Shown: in pieces, positions 8,601-17,100 of the stretch
How positions within the stretch are numbered: position 1 is the first letter of the stretch
Layout: every line of letters starts with the position of its first letter
NCBI GenBank assembly: GCA_028565635.1
Contig: JAOXYB010021737.1
Span: 1-17,100, forward strand
Direction: 5' to 3'
DNA length: 17,100 nt
Origin: Phoronis ovalis
Lineage: Eukaryota; Phoronida; Phoronidae
Position numbers and translations under genes: made by a program
The notes under the pieces: model-generated
Database searches by the model: none
The model's input: the letters and a program-made list of their open reading frames with translations, nothing else
What the model was told of the DNA's origin: nothing

Positions 8601-11600
8601 GATTAAAAATTTATCCTAATATGCTTTTAGTAAATCTAATATTTTCTTAAGAAAAAAACTAACTTAACTGAACTGTAATAATCTCTTCAACCAACTTGTT
8701 GATTTTTAAGGTATTTTACCAGGTTTGATTTAGTTATTTACTGTTTTTCTAATTTTCTTTAATATTAATTTAAATTTCAAAAAAGGGAATGTGGCAATGT
8801 TATAACATACATATTTATGTAAATGAGCATGATTCCAAAGTTTGTTATGAGCCCACATTTTGTAGGTTACCATGCTCTAAGCAGTCGCCATGATAAGCCT
8901 GATGAGGATGAGACATTGTACAGTGAAACCCAGGAAAAGAAAGTATTTGACATGCCTGAATTACTTCATAATCTGAACATACTGGTCGATATGGCCGAGG
9001 AAGAAATCATACAGAATGATAGACAGTAAGTTGGTTATACTGGTGACTAATAGTCTGTTATCGGAATCTGTTTATTTGCATGTTTTATTCATAGTGTGAT
9101 GTACATTAAGCATAGTTCTCATTGAAGAGGATGTGCCCTCCAAGAAGGCAACCTTCTTAGTAACTGCAAGCTTGTACTGCCTCATGGGCTTTGTGATGGG
9201 ATCGTTGTTATTTTAATCACATGAACATACCATCGTCATAACTGATTTGTTTTGAATTAACATTAGCTGTTATTTGTTCTCTCGAACAATTACATAAAGA
9301 TTTTAACTGGTGGCAACTATCAAATGCATGAATGAGACATTTTTCATTGGCTTCAGCTGAGACTAATATATGTTTTAGGTATCAGCAGTTTAGGAAAAAG
9401 GCTGTTGTAACAATTATTCTAATATATTATATTTGTCATTTAAGATTGCGGCATGATAAAGACATGATTGTGAACATGAAATATGAACAGGAGAAGATAT
9501 CAGAATTGTGCGAACAAGAAGAGAAACAAATTCAAAAATTAAAAACTGTTCTGGATATTATTGATAAGTAAGTAACTGTAGAGATAAGCAAATGAAAAAT
9601 GAATTTCAAAACAAAATTGGCTGCTTAAACAGTGAGCTATAAATTGCCCTTCAGCAGATCATTAATCAGTCTCTGTCCAATCACGATAACATTATTCTAG
9701 TGAAATAACTATAGAGATAGGAACCTTTTTACACAGATTTCTGAAAGGGATGCAATAATTTGTGGTTATTACATATAGTTATGTTATGAGGCACTTCTGT
9801 CTTCACTCCAGACCTGAGACATCAGAAATACATAAATCTTAGCCCTTCTCAAGTAACAGTACGTATTGGTGTCCTCTCAAAAACACACAATATTTATTAC
9901 AGTGTTGAAGCCAGAACTAAAGATGACAGTACAGACCCAATTACCCTGGAAGAATGTGCTGACGCATTTCAAAATCTTCAAGAGCAGTACTATGAAGAAT
10001 ATAAGATTTACGATATTGCTGCACTAGCCATGGCCATGGTATTTCCACTTGTGAGTGTGTCTATTGGCCTTTACTCTCTTTTTTACACATATATTATATT
10101 ATGCGTTTCCTTATTTCATCAATCTTCCAGCTGTAAAGAGGTGTACACAAAGGTAATTCACGCCTATGTTCCAGGAGTTGTTGTTCATAAGTGTAAATTC
10201 CCTTTGTGTGGGCCTCTTCAGGATCTGACGATTCATGAAATAAGGAAACATTTGTGACGTCTACAAGTCCCCAACTATAATAGGTCTTATGCTCAATAGT
10301 TTAGTCATACATACTCCTTTTGTCAGTTGTTCACAACATCCAATTTGTAGCTGATATACAGCCACACAATAGATGGTGTTGAATAATTTAGATTGTACCA
10401 CGTACTTGAAATGAAGGCATGTCCTTCAAAATGCAATGCAGTGGCAATAAGTTGCAACAACTTCCTACAGTTTGTTTTTAGGCTACATTGTATTTGTAAA
10501 AAATAAGGATCTTACAGCTCCTGTGAATTGCTCACTTTTTAAAGAAAAATGTTTATACCGTTATACCTGGACACAGTTTATCACCTCCTCTGAATTTTTT
10601 TAGATGAAGAAGTATTTCAGCACTTGGAATCCCCTTAAAAGTGTTCAGTATGGAATTTCAACTGTTGCTAGTTGGCGTGTTGTTTTAGAAGATCCTAACT
10701 GCCACTTTAATAATGATCAGAACAATATGGACCCATATCAGAAGCTCATATGGGATATTTGGATGCCTACTGTGAGACCAGCTGTAGCGTAAGTGCTCAA
10801 TAGGAGTTTGTCCCTTTCGCAAGATTTGTTCCATGCGCAAACATTTCAATCAATGGTTTCAATGTCATATTCCGATCTTTTCAACAGTTTTTACCTGAGC
10901 AAGGTGAAGAATGTATTAAGTGATTCAAATGTCTGCATTAGGAGACATATCTCTCTGTTGTAAAGTTATTTGAGAAGTAGTTTTTTTAGTACTTGTTCAC
11001 AAATTTTAAATGACCACCTGATACATTGTTCAGCTGTTACATTCTATTGACTTCCGTCATGGTAATTGCCCTGTTCAACGTAAAACAATCTTATTGATTT
11101 TCTTTCCTACATTGAACTAAAACAAGCTAACTTTTTGTGTTCAAAATATTTATCTGACTATTTTTATTTTATTGACCTTTTAGATCATGGAACATTAGAG
11201 ACCCAGAACCATTGATTCAACTGTTGGAGAACTGGATGCACATTTTACCTCCATGGATACTGGAAAACATCAAAGACCAACTTGTTATGCCTCGACTGCA
11301 GGTAAGTATATGTGACAGAAATCTGCACATGTTTTTGCGGTTTCTAGAATCTCATTTCATAAAATTTTACTTCTCATGCTGCAAATGAAGCACTCTTCTG
11401 TTAATAGACTATTTGCATGCACTTGGTGGAGCTACCAGTCTCAGACCTAAATGATCCCTAAATGTCGCATTTTGTGAATTAACAATGACATAGTTTTGCG
11501 TGCGCTCACGCGATTCATTCACAAAATGCATCCTTCGCATGCTGAGCCAAAACCAAAAAAAAATCTTATTGTTCTTTGATCTACAAAATATCCTTCTTTT

Positions 11601-14600
11601 TGTGAGCTTATCACTACATAAACAACTATTTAGTAATTTTTTTATTTTGTTAAATTTTCACCGTTTAATGCTTTTCTACAGTCAGATTTAGAAAAACAAG
11701 TTTTGTGTATAACTAAAGGATGCCGGTATTGAAAGGGTCTCACTGTAGTGTGTCAAGGTCATGCAAACAGTCTATTAAAGCAGCCATTCTCATTTGTTGA
11801 GAGGAAAACAGGTCATATATCTCGTATATATTCATAGAATGTTGTTTAAAAAAGTATGTTATACAGTATGGTATTATCTAAATGTGTTTTTCAGAAAGAG
11901 GTGGAGAATTGGAATCCTTTGACAGATACCATGCCTATTCATGCTTGGCTTCATCCATGGCTACCTTTGTTAGGTAAGAAACAATCATTTTTTTGTTATG
12001 TCACATTTGCTGGAGCTCTAAAGTATTGCATACAATTTTACTGTTACCTTCTCAATAATATTATATCAATACTTTGTGTAGCTATAAAATAAATTGTTAA
12101 AAACCTTGACTATTTGAATGTCTTCTTAGAAGTGTTCTAACACTAACATTTTGTGCAAACAAATAAAATGATTAAGGTTTATCAGTAAAGATATTTTTGA
12201 GAAAAGCAAACTTGTAATAGTATTACATCATCGTAATTTACTTTTCCACCATTGTTTACATTTAAGAGCCAAGCATATCTTCTTTGACCTTCGCTTAGAA
12301 TCATAACCTTCAAGCTATTTAGTTCAAATATCTTTGATATAATAGTACAAAAATTCATTCAGTAATGTTAACTGTAATCTAATATTTATTATGTTATGTA
12401 GGCTATCTGATGTTTTGTACAACCTTCTTTAGAGGTGGTATAATTTGAAATTTTTTTTTTTTTTACTCTGTACTGGCACATATTGTGAGCACCAATCAGT
12501 TTTGTTGTAAAGTCTAATTTGTATTTTAATTAAACTTAATTTCAGGTCATAAACTGGACCCATTATTTGGACCTATACGACATAAACTAGCTAATGCGCT
12601 CAATAACTGGCATCCATCAGATCCGTCAGCAAAGTTAATACTCCAACCATGGGTTAACGTTTTCTCCAAAGGTCACATGGATGCTTTCTTGGCAAAGAAT
12701 ATTGTTCCTAAGCTAACAATGTGCCTGTCAGAGTTTGTCATTAATCCTCACCAGCAGCATTTAGGTATGTTTTTTGTTGCAAGGTAGGAATAAAAACTTT
12801 TGATACCCTGTACTTTTGATACCTGTACTTTCGATACCCTGTACTTTTGATACCCTGTACTTTTGATACCCTGTACTTTTGATACCCTGTACTTTTGATA
12901 CCCTGTACTTTCGATACCCTGTACTTTCGATACCCTGTACTTTCGATACCCTGTACTTTGAATGTATTTGAGCTATGTCACCATAGTAAAACAAAGGAAT
13001 CTTGTTTTCATCTGCATACTTCTGATTTTGAGTCTTTCATAAAACAACTATGAAATATTTACTGAAAATTCTTGCGAAACAGAACAGCCAGAACGATTTT
13101 AAATGATGGCAAAGACCCAAAGATATATTACCATGAATCTGTTACACACACGGCACATAATGCTGAAATCAGAACCTAAATTACTCTTGTCACGGTTGAT
13201 TTGGTCAAAATAAAATGAGTAATGTCTATAGTTTTAATAACCCTAACAATGGTACAGCACTAAAACTGCAGTATAGGTATTTCCGATCAAAATTCCTCCA
13301 AAAATGCTTTTTATGATGTAACGACTCTTCAACACTGAAATCTGCTGGCCAACTGGTGTGAAACTTTGGTAGTTAGGCATTGCAATAATCTGATTGTATT
13401 TTTGCAGATGGTTGGAATTGGGTTATGGCTTGGAAGGGAATGATTCCAGTGCCTGTCATGTCCAGTCTTTTGGAAAAACACTTCTTTCCTAAATGGCTTC
13501 AAGTTCTATGCACCTGGCTTGGCAACAATCCAAACTATGACGAAGTTACCAAGTGGTATACAGGTTGGAAATCTATGGTATCTGATGATTTGATGGCTAA
13601 TGCTGGAATTAAAGGTAGCACACATTTAAAACTTGCTATTTCATGTCTTAATAGTTTCTTATTTTGTTAAACTTACATATTTATCAGAGTGTACTAGAAT
13701 TACTGCTTATCTTGATGCAACTAAGATAGTTTGTTAGTCTTTTAAATTTATTCAAATTTTACATTTAGTCAGGGATATAGTAATTTCGTGGAAATGCCTG
13801 TTTTCTATTTATTATTTTCCAATAATCTTAATTTACGATAGGATTTATCAACCACATAAATGTTACTCGAAATAACAGATTCAGCAGTGCTGAATCAGCA
13901 CCGTCCATTAAATTTCATTACTGTATAAAATATCAGGTGTTGTAAGGTTGTCAAATACTGCACTAATATTTGATAAGCAATTATCACTAGGCATTTACTG
14001 TCTTGTAAAATGGACGTAGTGATACACTGAACACATGAAACTCGATTGTCACATTGCAGAAACAAAGTCAGTTTGCCTTATTGAGTGCTAAAAATGCATT
14101 GTAATAGGTAACATCTAACAGAGAAGCAGTATCGTAGAAGCCTGTATCACAAGTTCATGTAGATAAATGATAACTTAACTGCATTATAGTACTGTAATCG
14201 TTAACATTTCAGAGCAATTTAATCGTGCATTAGAAGTTATGAACAGAGCAGTATCAGGAAACTTCCAACCTGGAGCCAGAGAAAATATTGCTTATTTCAC
14301 ACAAACCGAGCGGAGAAGAGAATTCGAGGCAGCGGCACAGCAAGAGAGGCGTGATTATGAGGTATGTTGTAAATTTTGAAGACCTCTAATAAAAGTTTAC
14401 TTTATGTTAGATGTATCTCCAATTTTTGGTTGTCAGTATGTTTAATCTTGGTGTTCTATACTTGAAGTAATCCCTGTAATGGGCATAAAACTATTTTTTC
14501 AAAGATAATTTTTGTAATGTCTATGTTTAAAGAAATCTTGTCAAAATTACTGTGTTATGAAGTTATTATGTTATATTAAAAGTTAAACTGGACAGTTTTC

Positions 14601-15134
14601 TTGAAAAGAGGAATTTTTTTATGTTTACAAAATTAGGTTTGCTATTAAAGATCTGTTTTGAGTTACGGCTGTTCCATTATAAGTTATCAGGGAGGAGGGA
14701 CTTAATAAGTCTTTTGTCTCCTACTAATCTCTTAAACTTTGGCTATTTATACCCTATGGCCAAATTAAATTTAACTCGCCAGTAATACAAGTGTTTAACC
14801 CTGTAATGAAACTGTCTTTAGCCAGAGAAAAATAAGATGGTGCTGTAGTCATGTAAGCCTCATCTACATTGATTTTGAATAATCATTTCAGGCAGTACGA
14901 AGTGGAACCATAACATCAAGTGCACCATCAAGCTTTAAAGATCTCATTGAAAAGCGAGCAGAAGAAAATGGAATTATATTCTTACCAGTTCCAAATAGAA
15001 CGCAAGAAGCTAAACAAGTTTACAGATTTGGAAATGTGCATATTTATATTGACCGTGGTGTTGTGTTCCTGCAAGATTCAAATTTAATGTGGATTCCTGT
15101 TTCTCTAAATACGCTGGTTGAGCGAGCTAAATAG
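5551..15134 (+). CDS. TFIP11: TFIP11 orthologue, G-patch spliceosome-disassembly factor (16 exons)
   Basis: Joining 16 exons with GT-AG introns (250-690 bp) gives 809 codons plus stop; vertebrate TFIP11 has about 837. In order: an acidic/basic TIP_N-type N-terminus with WADYDSDEE (about residues 39-47); a G-patch (about 134-180) with [18 protein letters not shown] and GYYGAG; an SEEEEDKEF acidic stretch; [11 protein letters not shown] (about 252-262); a predicted helical or coiled-coil stretch (about 295-361); and a long GCFC-type C-terminal region (about 365-700) with [42 protein letters not shown] and [13 protein letters not shown]. It ends with [11 protein letters not shown] and IDRGVVF. 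In known family members the G-patch recruits and activates the DHX15/Prp43 helicase to disassemble the intron-lariat spliceosome in the nucleus. Every phase matches across junctions and no frame break is seen, so the gene is probably functional. Confidence 0.96.
6203..6351 (+). CDS. TFIP11: TFIP11 exon 2 (residues 37-86)
   Basis: The acceptor follows TTTCAATCTACAG. The exon encodes [11 protein letters not shown] and a [12 protein letters not shown] segment, the conserved N-terminal signature before the G-patch. The donor is GTGAGT at 6352, phase 0. Confidence 0.95.
6669..6790 (+). CDS. TFIP11: TFIP11 exon 3 (residues 87-126)
   Basis: The acceptor is TTTTATTTCAG. The exon opens with [16 protein letters not shown], then a basic, Gly/Ala/Ser-rich linker ([16 protein letters not shown]) likely disordered. 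The donor is a consensus GTAAGT at 6791, phase 2. Confidence 0.94.
7041..7095 (+). CDS. TFIP11: TFIP11 exon 4 (residues 127-145), first part of the G-patch
   Basis: A 55-bp exon following GTTTTTTTAG. It encodes [18 protein letters not shown], containing the opening helix of the G-patch. The donor is GTAATG at 7096, phase 0. The G-patch is split from its second half by the 690-bp intron 4. Confidence 0.95.
7477..7574 (+). repeat. Three copies of a 33-bp tandem repeat in TFIP11 intron 4
   Basis: Units start at 7477, 7510 and 7543 with TGAT(G/A)TCACTGAAATCAAC and are almost identical; the main visible change is TGATGTC versus TGATATC in the middle copy. It lies within the intron that splits the G-patch codons. 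Confidence 0.92.
7786..8004 (+). CDS. TFIP11: TFIP11 exon 5 (residues 146-218), rest of the G-patch
   Basis: The acceptor is ATATTTCAAAG. The exon encodes [20 protein letters not shown] with the invariant G-patch glycines, then GYYGAG and the acidic [15 protein letters not shown] stretch. The donor is GTAAAC at 8005, phase 0. The frame stays open upstream into intron 4, which is fortuitous. Confidence 0.95.
8364..8508 (+). CDS. TFIP11: TFIP11 exon 6 (residues 219-266)
   Basis: The acceptor is TTTTTATTCTTAAAG. The exon is lysine-rich at the start ([16 protein letters not shown]), a possible nuclear localisation region by composition, and ends with [15 protein letters not shown], a strongly conserved family motif. 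The donor is GTAGGG at 8509, phase 1. Confidence 0.94.
8866..9025 (+). CDS. TFIP11: TFIP11 exon 7 (residues 267-319)
   Basis: The acceptor is CACATTTTGTAG. The exon has an acidic linker ([12 protein letters not shown]), then [20 protein letters not shown] and IIQNDR, which match the family's conserved PELxHNLxxLxD helix. The donor is GTAAGT at 9026, phase 2. Confidence 0.95.
9445..9567 (+). CDS. TFIP11: TFIP11 exon 8 (residues 320-360)
   Basis: Encodes [20 protein letters not shown] and a Glu/Lys-rich helix ending TVLDIID, continuing the helical region of exon 7. The acceptor TTTAAG at 9444 was chosen because it joins DRQ directly to LRHDKDM as in homologues. An upstream in-frame acceptor at 9378 would add 22 residues. 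The donor is a perfect GTAAGTAAC at 9568, phase 2. Confidence 0.88.
9903..10050 (+). CDS. TFIP11: TFIP11 exon 9 (residues 361-410)
   Basis: The acceptor is TTTATTACAG. The exon encodes [20 protein letters not shown] and [19 protein letters not shown], the start of the GCFC-type domain. The donor is GTGAGT at 10051, phase 0. Confidence 0.95.
10604..10788 (+). CDS. TFIP11: TFIP11 exon 10 (residues 411-471)
   Basis: The acceptor is AATTTTTTTAG. The exon encodes [17 protein letters not shown], then SWRVVLED and [15 protein letters not shown], tryptophan-rich motifs of the GCFC-type region. The donor is GTAAGT at 10789, phase 2. Confidence 0.95.
11184..11301 (+). CDS. TFIP11: TFIP11 exon 11 (residues 472-511)
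   Basis: The acceptor is TGACCTTTTAG. The exon encodes [20 protein letters not shown] and [19 protein letters not shown]. The donor is GTAAGT at 11302, phase 0. Confidence 0.95.
11895..11973 (+). CDS. TFIP11: TFIP11 exon 12 (residues 512-537)
   Basis: The acceptor is GTGTTTTTCAG. The exon encodes [18 protein letters not shown] and LHPWLPLL, among the most conserved blocks of the protein. The donor is GTAAGA at 11974, phase 1. Confidence 0.96.
12546..12764 (+). CDS. TFIP11: TFIP11 exon 13 (residues 538-610)
   Basis: The acceptor is TTAATTTCAG. The exon encodes [25 protein letters not shown] and [10 protein letters not shown], diagnostic TFIP11 blocks. The donor is GTATGT at 12765, phase 1, directly before the 16-bp repeat array in intron 13. 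Confidence 0.97.
12797..12955 (+). repeat. Ten copies of a 16-bp tandem repeat in TFIP11 intron 13
   Basis: The unit is CTTT(T/C)GATACCCTGTA. Unit 2 is 15 bp (one C lost). Position 5 reads T,T,C,T,T,T,T,C,C,C along the array. Because 16 is not a multiple of three, the minus strand reads as a 16-residue periodic peptide ([10 protein letters not shown]-like), which is an artefact and not a gene. Confidence 0.96.
13408..13614 (+). CDS. TFIP11: TFIP11 exon 14 (residues 611-679)
   Basis: The acceptor is ATTTTTGCAG. The exon encodes [31 protein letters not shown] and [15 protein letters not shown]. The donor is GTAGCA at 13615, a weaker site, phase 1. The frame remains open for 55 bases past the donor, but homology ends at it. 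Confidence 0.96.
13878..13896. repeat. Small perfect palindrome in intron 14
   Basis: GATTCAGCA-G-TGCTGAATC forms a 9-bp stem with a one-base centre. No function is inferred. Confidence 0.6.
14213..14361 (+). CDS. TFIP11: TFIP11 exon 15 (residues 680-729)
   Basis: The acceptor is TAACATTTCAG. The exon encodes [32 protein letters not shown] and a charged helix [14 protein letters not shown]. The donor is GTATGT at 14362, phase 0. Confidence 0.95.
14892..15134 (+). CDS. TFIP11: TFIP11 exon 16 (residues 730-809 and stop)
   Basis: The acceptor is ATCATTTCAG. The exon encodes [39 protein letters not shown] and the terminal LNTLVERAK, then TAG. This is the conserved compact C-terminal module of the family. 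Confidence 0.96.
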   Translation, partial: AVRSGTITSSAPSSFKDLIEKRAEENGIIFLPVPNRTQEAKQVYRFGNVHIYIDRGVVFLQDSNLMWIPVSLNTLVERAK

Positions 15135-15710
15135 TATAGCTGTGTACTTGCAGTATAACTGGTTAAATTTCAAAAAAATTACTGGAAATATGAAAACATT
15201 CATATTTTGCAAAATGTAGACTTTAGATACAGTTGTGTTTACTATTTTGGTTAGTAAAAATACTTTTTTCCCGTTGAGTGGAATGGCCAATTTAATTTGT
15301 GGTTAAAAGGAAATAGTTTGATCATAAATGGGCAATTCACATTTACTGCATGGCTTGAGGCTGTTTCACCTTCAGTTTTACAGCGGAGGCGAAGGTGCTT
15401 TTTAGAAGACCGTATCATGCATAATATATTTAATATTATATAACACTTTTTATATGTACATATATGAAATGATTGGAAACTAACCACCCATATTTGTTTT
15501 ATTGAAATACCTTACCCCCTGCATACAACTAAAAGTGATATTGGACCAAATCATTCCCACATTTCATGAATCAGTAATCAATACCTGTTCATTCAGAAAA
15601 ATTGAAAGATTGTGGAATTGTTTATCTGTGCGACCTAGTGGATGTGAAAGGACATACATGGACTGTCCTAAGCTTTCACAGTTAAGTAATAAACAATTCT
15701 CCCAAAAAGG
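15135..15710 (+). other. Probable TFIP11 3' UTR
   Basis: Follows the TFIP11 stop and runs to just beyond the first good polyadenylation signal. It is AT-rich, and short open frames on both strands show no recognisable protein. The end is inferred. Confidence 0.5.
15688..15693 (+). terminator. Candidate polyadenylation signal AATAAA
   Basis: A canonical AATAAA about 550 bases after the TFIP11 stop codon. I found no earlier canonical hexamer in the 3' region. The cleavage site is not identifiable from sequence alone. Confidence 0.55.
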
Positions 15711-16329
15711 ATAGTAATTTGCCAGTTCACAACACTATTAATGTACAGTTATTGAAATCAGCTAAAATGATAATCAAAAAGGAGTCCAATGTATTTTAAA
15801 ATCCCAAGAAAGGACCAGACCACAGGCTAGCTCTCACTGGTTACATACAGTATGGCAGCCTACTAATACTCCCTCCACCACTAGTGTTATGAACCTGAAA
15901 TCATCAGATTACTACCTAAGTTGAAATATTAAATGAAAGTTAAAAGTATATTTATGATATCTTGTTTAATCGTGTATATGCTCAAATCTTGTTTCTACAA
16001 ATCTTCATTTTACACATTTGCTCTATAATCATACAACATGTACAAACTATAAATATTCAAAAATATAATTAACTTAGGAATTAAATCCAATGTCATACAT
16101 ATCGAACATGATGTTTTATCACCAATGACAGTAACTGGTAGTTCTGGCATCTTGAGTTCGAATTATACATTGTACAAGTGCGATGTAAATAACTGTGGAA
16201 ACATCCTAATTTGAACTATTTTTATCTTTTTTTCTCACGACACTTGTTTGTTTTAAACAAGAGGTCTGCTGGTGCAGACAGATGCCAATCATATGATGTA
16301 GTTTCTTCAGTTGTAAAGCCATCTATGTC
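15711..16329. other. Intergenic stretch without recognised features
   Basis: AT-rich sequence downstream of the presumed TFIP11 cleavage site. No open frame with recognisable protein content, RNA gene or clear repeat was found. Confidence 0.5.
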
Positions 16330-16437
16330 ACCTGGCCTAATACACCTACCAACCTAGTGGCCTTAAATTCGTGAATCCAATCATCACTTAGTCTGTCCCA
16401 AAATCGCCACTACATAACGTGCACTCTCGGGAACAAA

Positions 16438-16458
16438 CATGGCCGCTAGTCGGCCATG
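16438..16458. repeat. Hairpin motif copy 1 of the 3' repeat
   Basis: CATGGCCGCTAGTCGGCCATG has a near-perfect inverted structure (CATGGCCG/CGGCCATG). Related copies lie at 16864-16883 and 17029-17048. Confidence 0.85.
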
Positions 16459-16863
16459 TTGGAAGTAATTGGGGTCAAAATTATGTCTGATCTGTACTTA
16501 CCCTGTACCGAATATGAAGATGGTCCGACAAAAACCAAAGCTGTTATTGCGCGCCAGCATCTCGTGAACAAACATGGCCAAAATTACAGCCGATCTGCAC
16601 TTTGACCAGTATTTAGGCTGTACCAAATATAAAGCTGATATGATAACTGAAGCAATCATTGTGAGACAAAGAAATGTTATGCACAACGAAACATGTCGAA
16701 GATTCATATCAGAATTTAATCTACTTTTCAAGGTCACTTTGAAATGTTACCTGGCCTAATACGTCCATCAACCTATAGCCTTCATGAATCCACCTTCAAA
16801 TCGTTGTCATCGCTTCGTCTTTCCCGAAATGGGCACAACGTAACGTGCACTATCAGGAAAAAA

Positions 16864-16883
16864 CATGGCCGCCAGTCGGCCAT
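16864..16883. repeat. Hairpin motif copy 2 of the 3' repeat
   Basis: CATGGCCGCCAGTCGGCCAT, an inverted repeat with an 8-bp stem (ATGGCCGC-type) around CCAGT. Confidence 0.85.
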
Positions 16884-17028
16884 CTTCAAAGCAATCCACA
16901 TGTGGGAAGTAATCGGGGTCAAACTTATATCCTACGTGTACTTTGACCATTACTTACCCTTTACCAAATATGAAGATGATCCGACAAAAACAAAAGCTAT
17001 TTTTGCGAGCCAACATCTCGAGGACAAA

Positions 17029-17048
17029 CATGGCCACCAGTCGGCCAT
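17029..17048. repeat. Hairpin motif copy 3 of the 3' repeat
   Basis: CATGGCCACCAGTCGGCCAT. One stem position is changed (G to A), but ATGGCC/GGCCAT is kept. Confidence 0.85.
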
Positions 17049-17100
17049 CTTGAATGTGATCCATGTCGAAATTACAGACGGTCTGCATTTTGACCTGTAT

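Larger units (their letters stand above)
16330..17100 (+). repeat. ~419-bp-period repeat with embedded hairpin, running off the window end
   Basis: ACCTGGCCTAATAC starts at 16330 and 16749. Each is followed by homologous blocks: a CCTTCATGAATCC-like segment, AACGTGCACT, AAACATGGCCGC(T/C)AGTCGG, GGAAGTAAT(T/C)GGGGTCAAA and ATGAAGATG(G/A)TCCGACA. The second copy continues past 17100. Relative to it, the first copy lacks a segment after the hairpin and part of a second hairpin. Inside the unit, a shorter motif beginning AAACATGGCC and reaching a (TCT)GCA(C/T)TTTGACC-like block is itself repeated. The 16574-16759 plus-strand frame is part of this repeat and shows no known domain. Confidence 0.8.

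Noticed and set aside
10051-10257. Zinc-finger-like C-x4-C-x8-H-x4-H at the end of a frame reading through intron 9
   Set aside because: The spacing does not fit a standard C2H2 finger, only one unit is present, and TFIP11 homology passes directly from exon 9 to exon 10.
12797-12955. Possible CRISPR-like repeat array
   Set aside because: The units abut without spacers, lie in an intron of an animal gene, and there is no cas context.
12761-12994. 77-codon minus-strand frame with a periodic peptide
   Set aside because: It is simply the translation of the 16-bp tandem array; the period of 16 residues follows from 48 bp.
5660-14891. Intronic box C/D snoRNA genes
   Set aside because: I looked for RUGAUGA and CUGA pairs with terminal stems in the introns and saw none convincing; the TGATGTCACTGA hits belong to the 33-bp tandem repeat.
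15251-15714. Short frames on both strands after the TFIP11 stop
   Set aside because: There is no domain, no splice context and AT-rich composition typical of a 3' UTR.
16498-16759. Overlapping frames on both strands in the 3' repeat
   Set aside because: They lie within a tandem repeat unit, the related frame in the next copy is not kept open, and no domain is recognised.

Overview
The window is animal nuclear DNA. It is AT-rich, has an intron-rich gene with GT-AG splicing, and carries many non-autonomous transposon-like repeats. The only intact gene is the orthologue of TFIP11 (tuftelin-interacting protein 11, the Ntr1/Spp382 family), a G-patch activator of the DHX15/Prp43 helicase in spliceosome disassembly. 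A Toll-like-receptor relic, a widespread 'GTGGCGGATCCAGGAT' repeat and invertebrate-like repeat load suggest a marine invertebrate, perhaps a mollusc. I cannot fix the phylum from this sequence.

Layout: (1) 255-357 is the end of a repeat beginning CAGTGGCGGATCC on the minus strand, which interrupts a decayed Toll-like-receptor N-terminus (358-1311, minus) carrying at least three frameshifts. (2) 1411-3150 looks like one non-autonomous element whose two ends are inverted arrays of a ~16-bp tandem unit, with a degenerate GACC-rich middle. (3) 3751-5157 holds two homologous long-armed foldback elements in direct orientation, separated by a different MITE with 49-bp inverted ends. One arm contains a perfect 45-bp tandem duplication. 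(4) 5551-15134 is TFIP11, 16 coding exons and 809 codons by my reconstruction, all splice sites GT-AG and all phases consistent. Introns 4 and 13 carry short tandem repeats (33 bp x3; 16 bp x10). (5) 15135-15710 is the probable 3' UTR with AATAAA at 15688. (6) 16330 to the window end is a ~419-bp-period repeat, seen as one full and one partial copy, with a recurring CATGGCC-GCCAGTC-GGCCAT hairpin.

TFIP11 is a single-gene functional unit. The flanks are repeat-dominated. The most noteworthy non-genic structures are the tandem-repeat-ended element, the foldback-MITE-foldback cluster just upstream of TFIP11, and the hairpin-bearing repeat downstream. No computation was run. Family names come from recognising sequence patterns, and repeat boundaries are read by eye.
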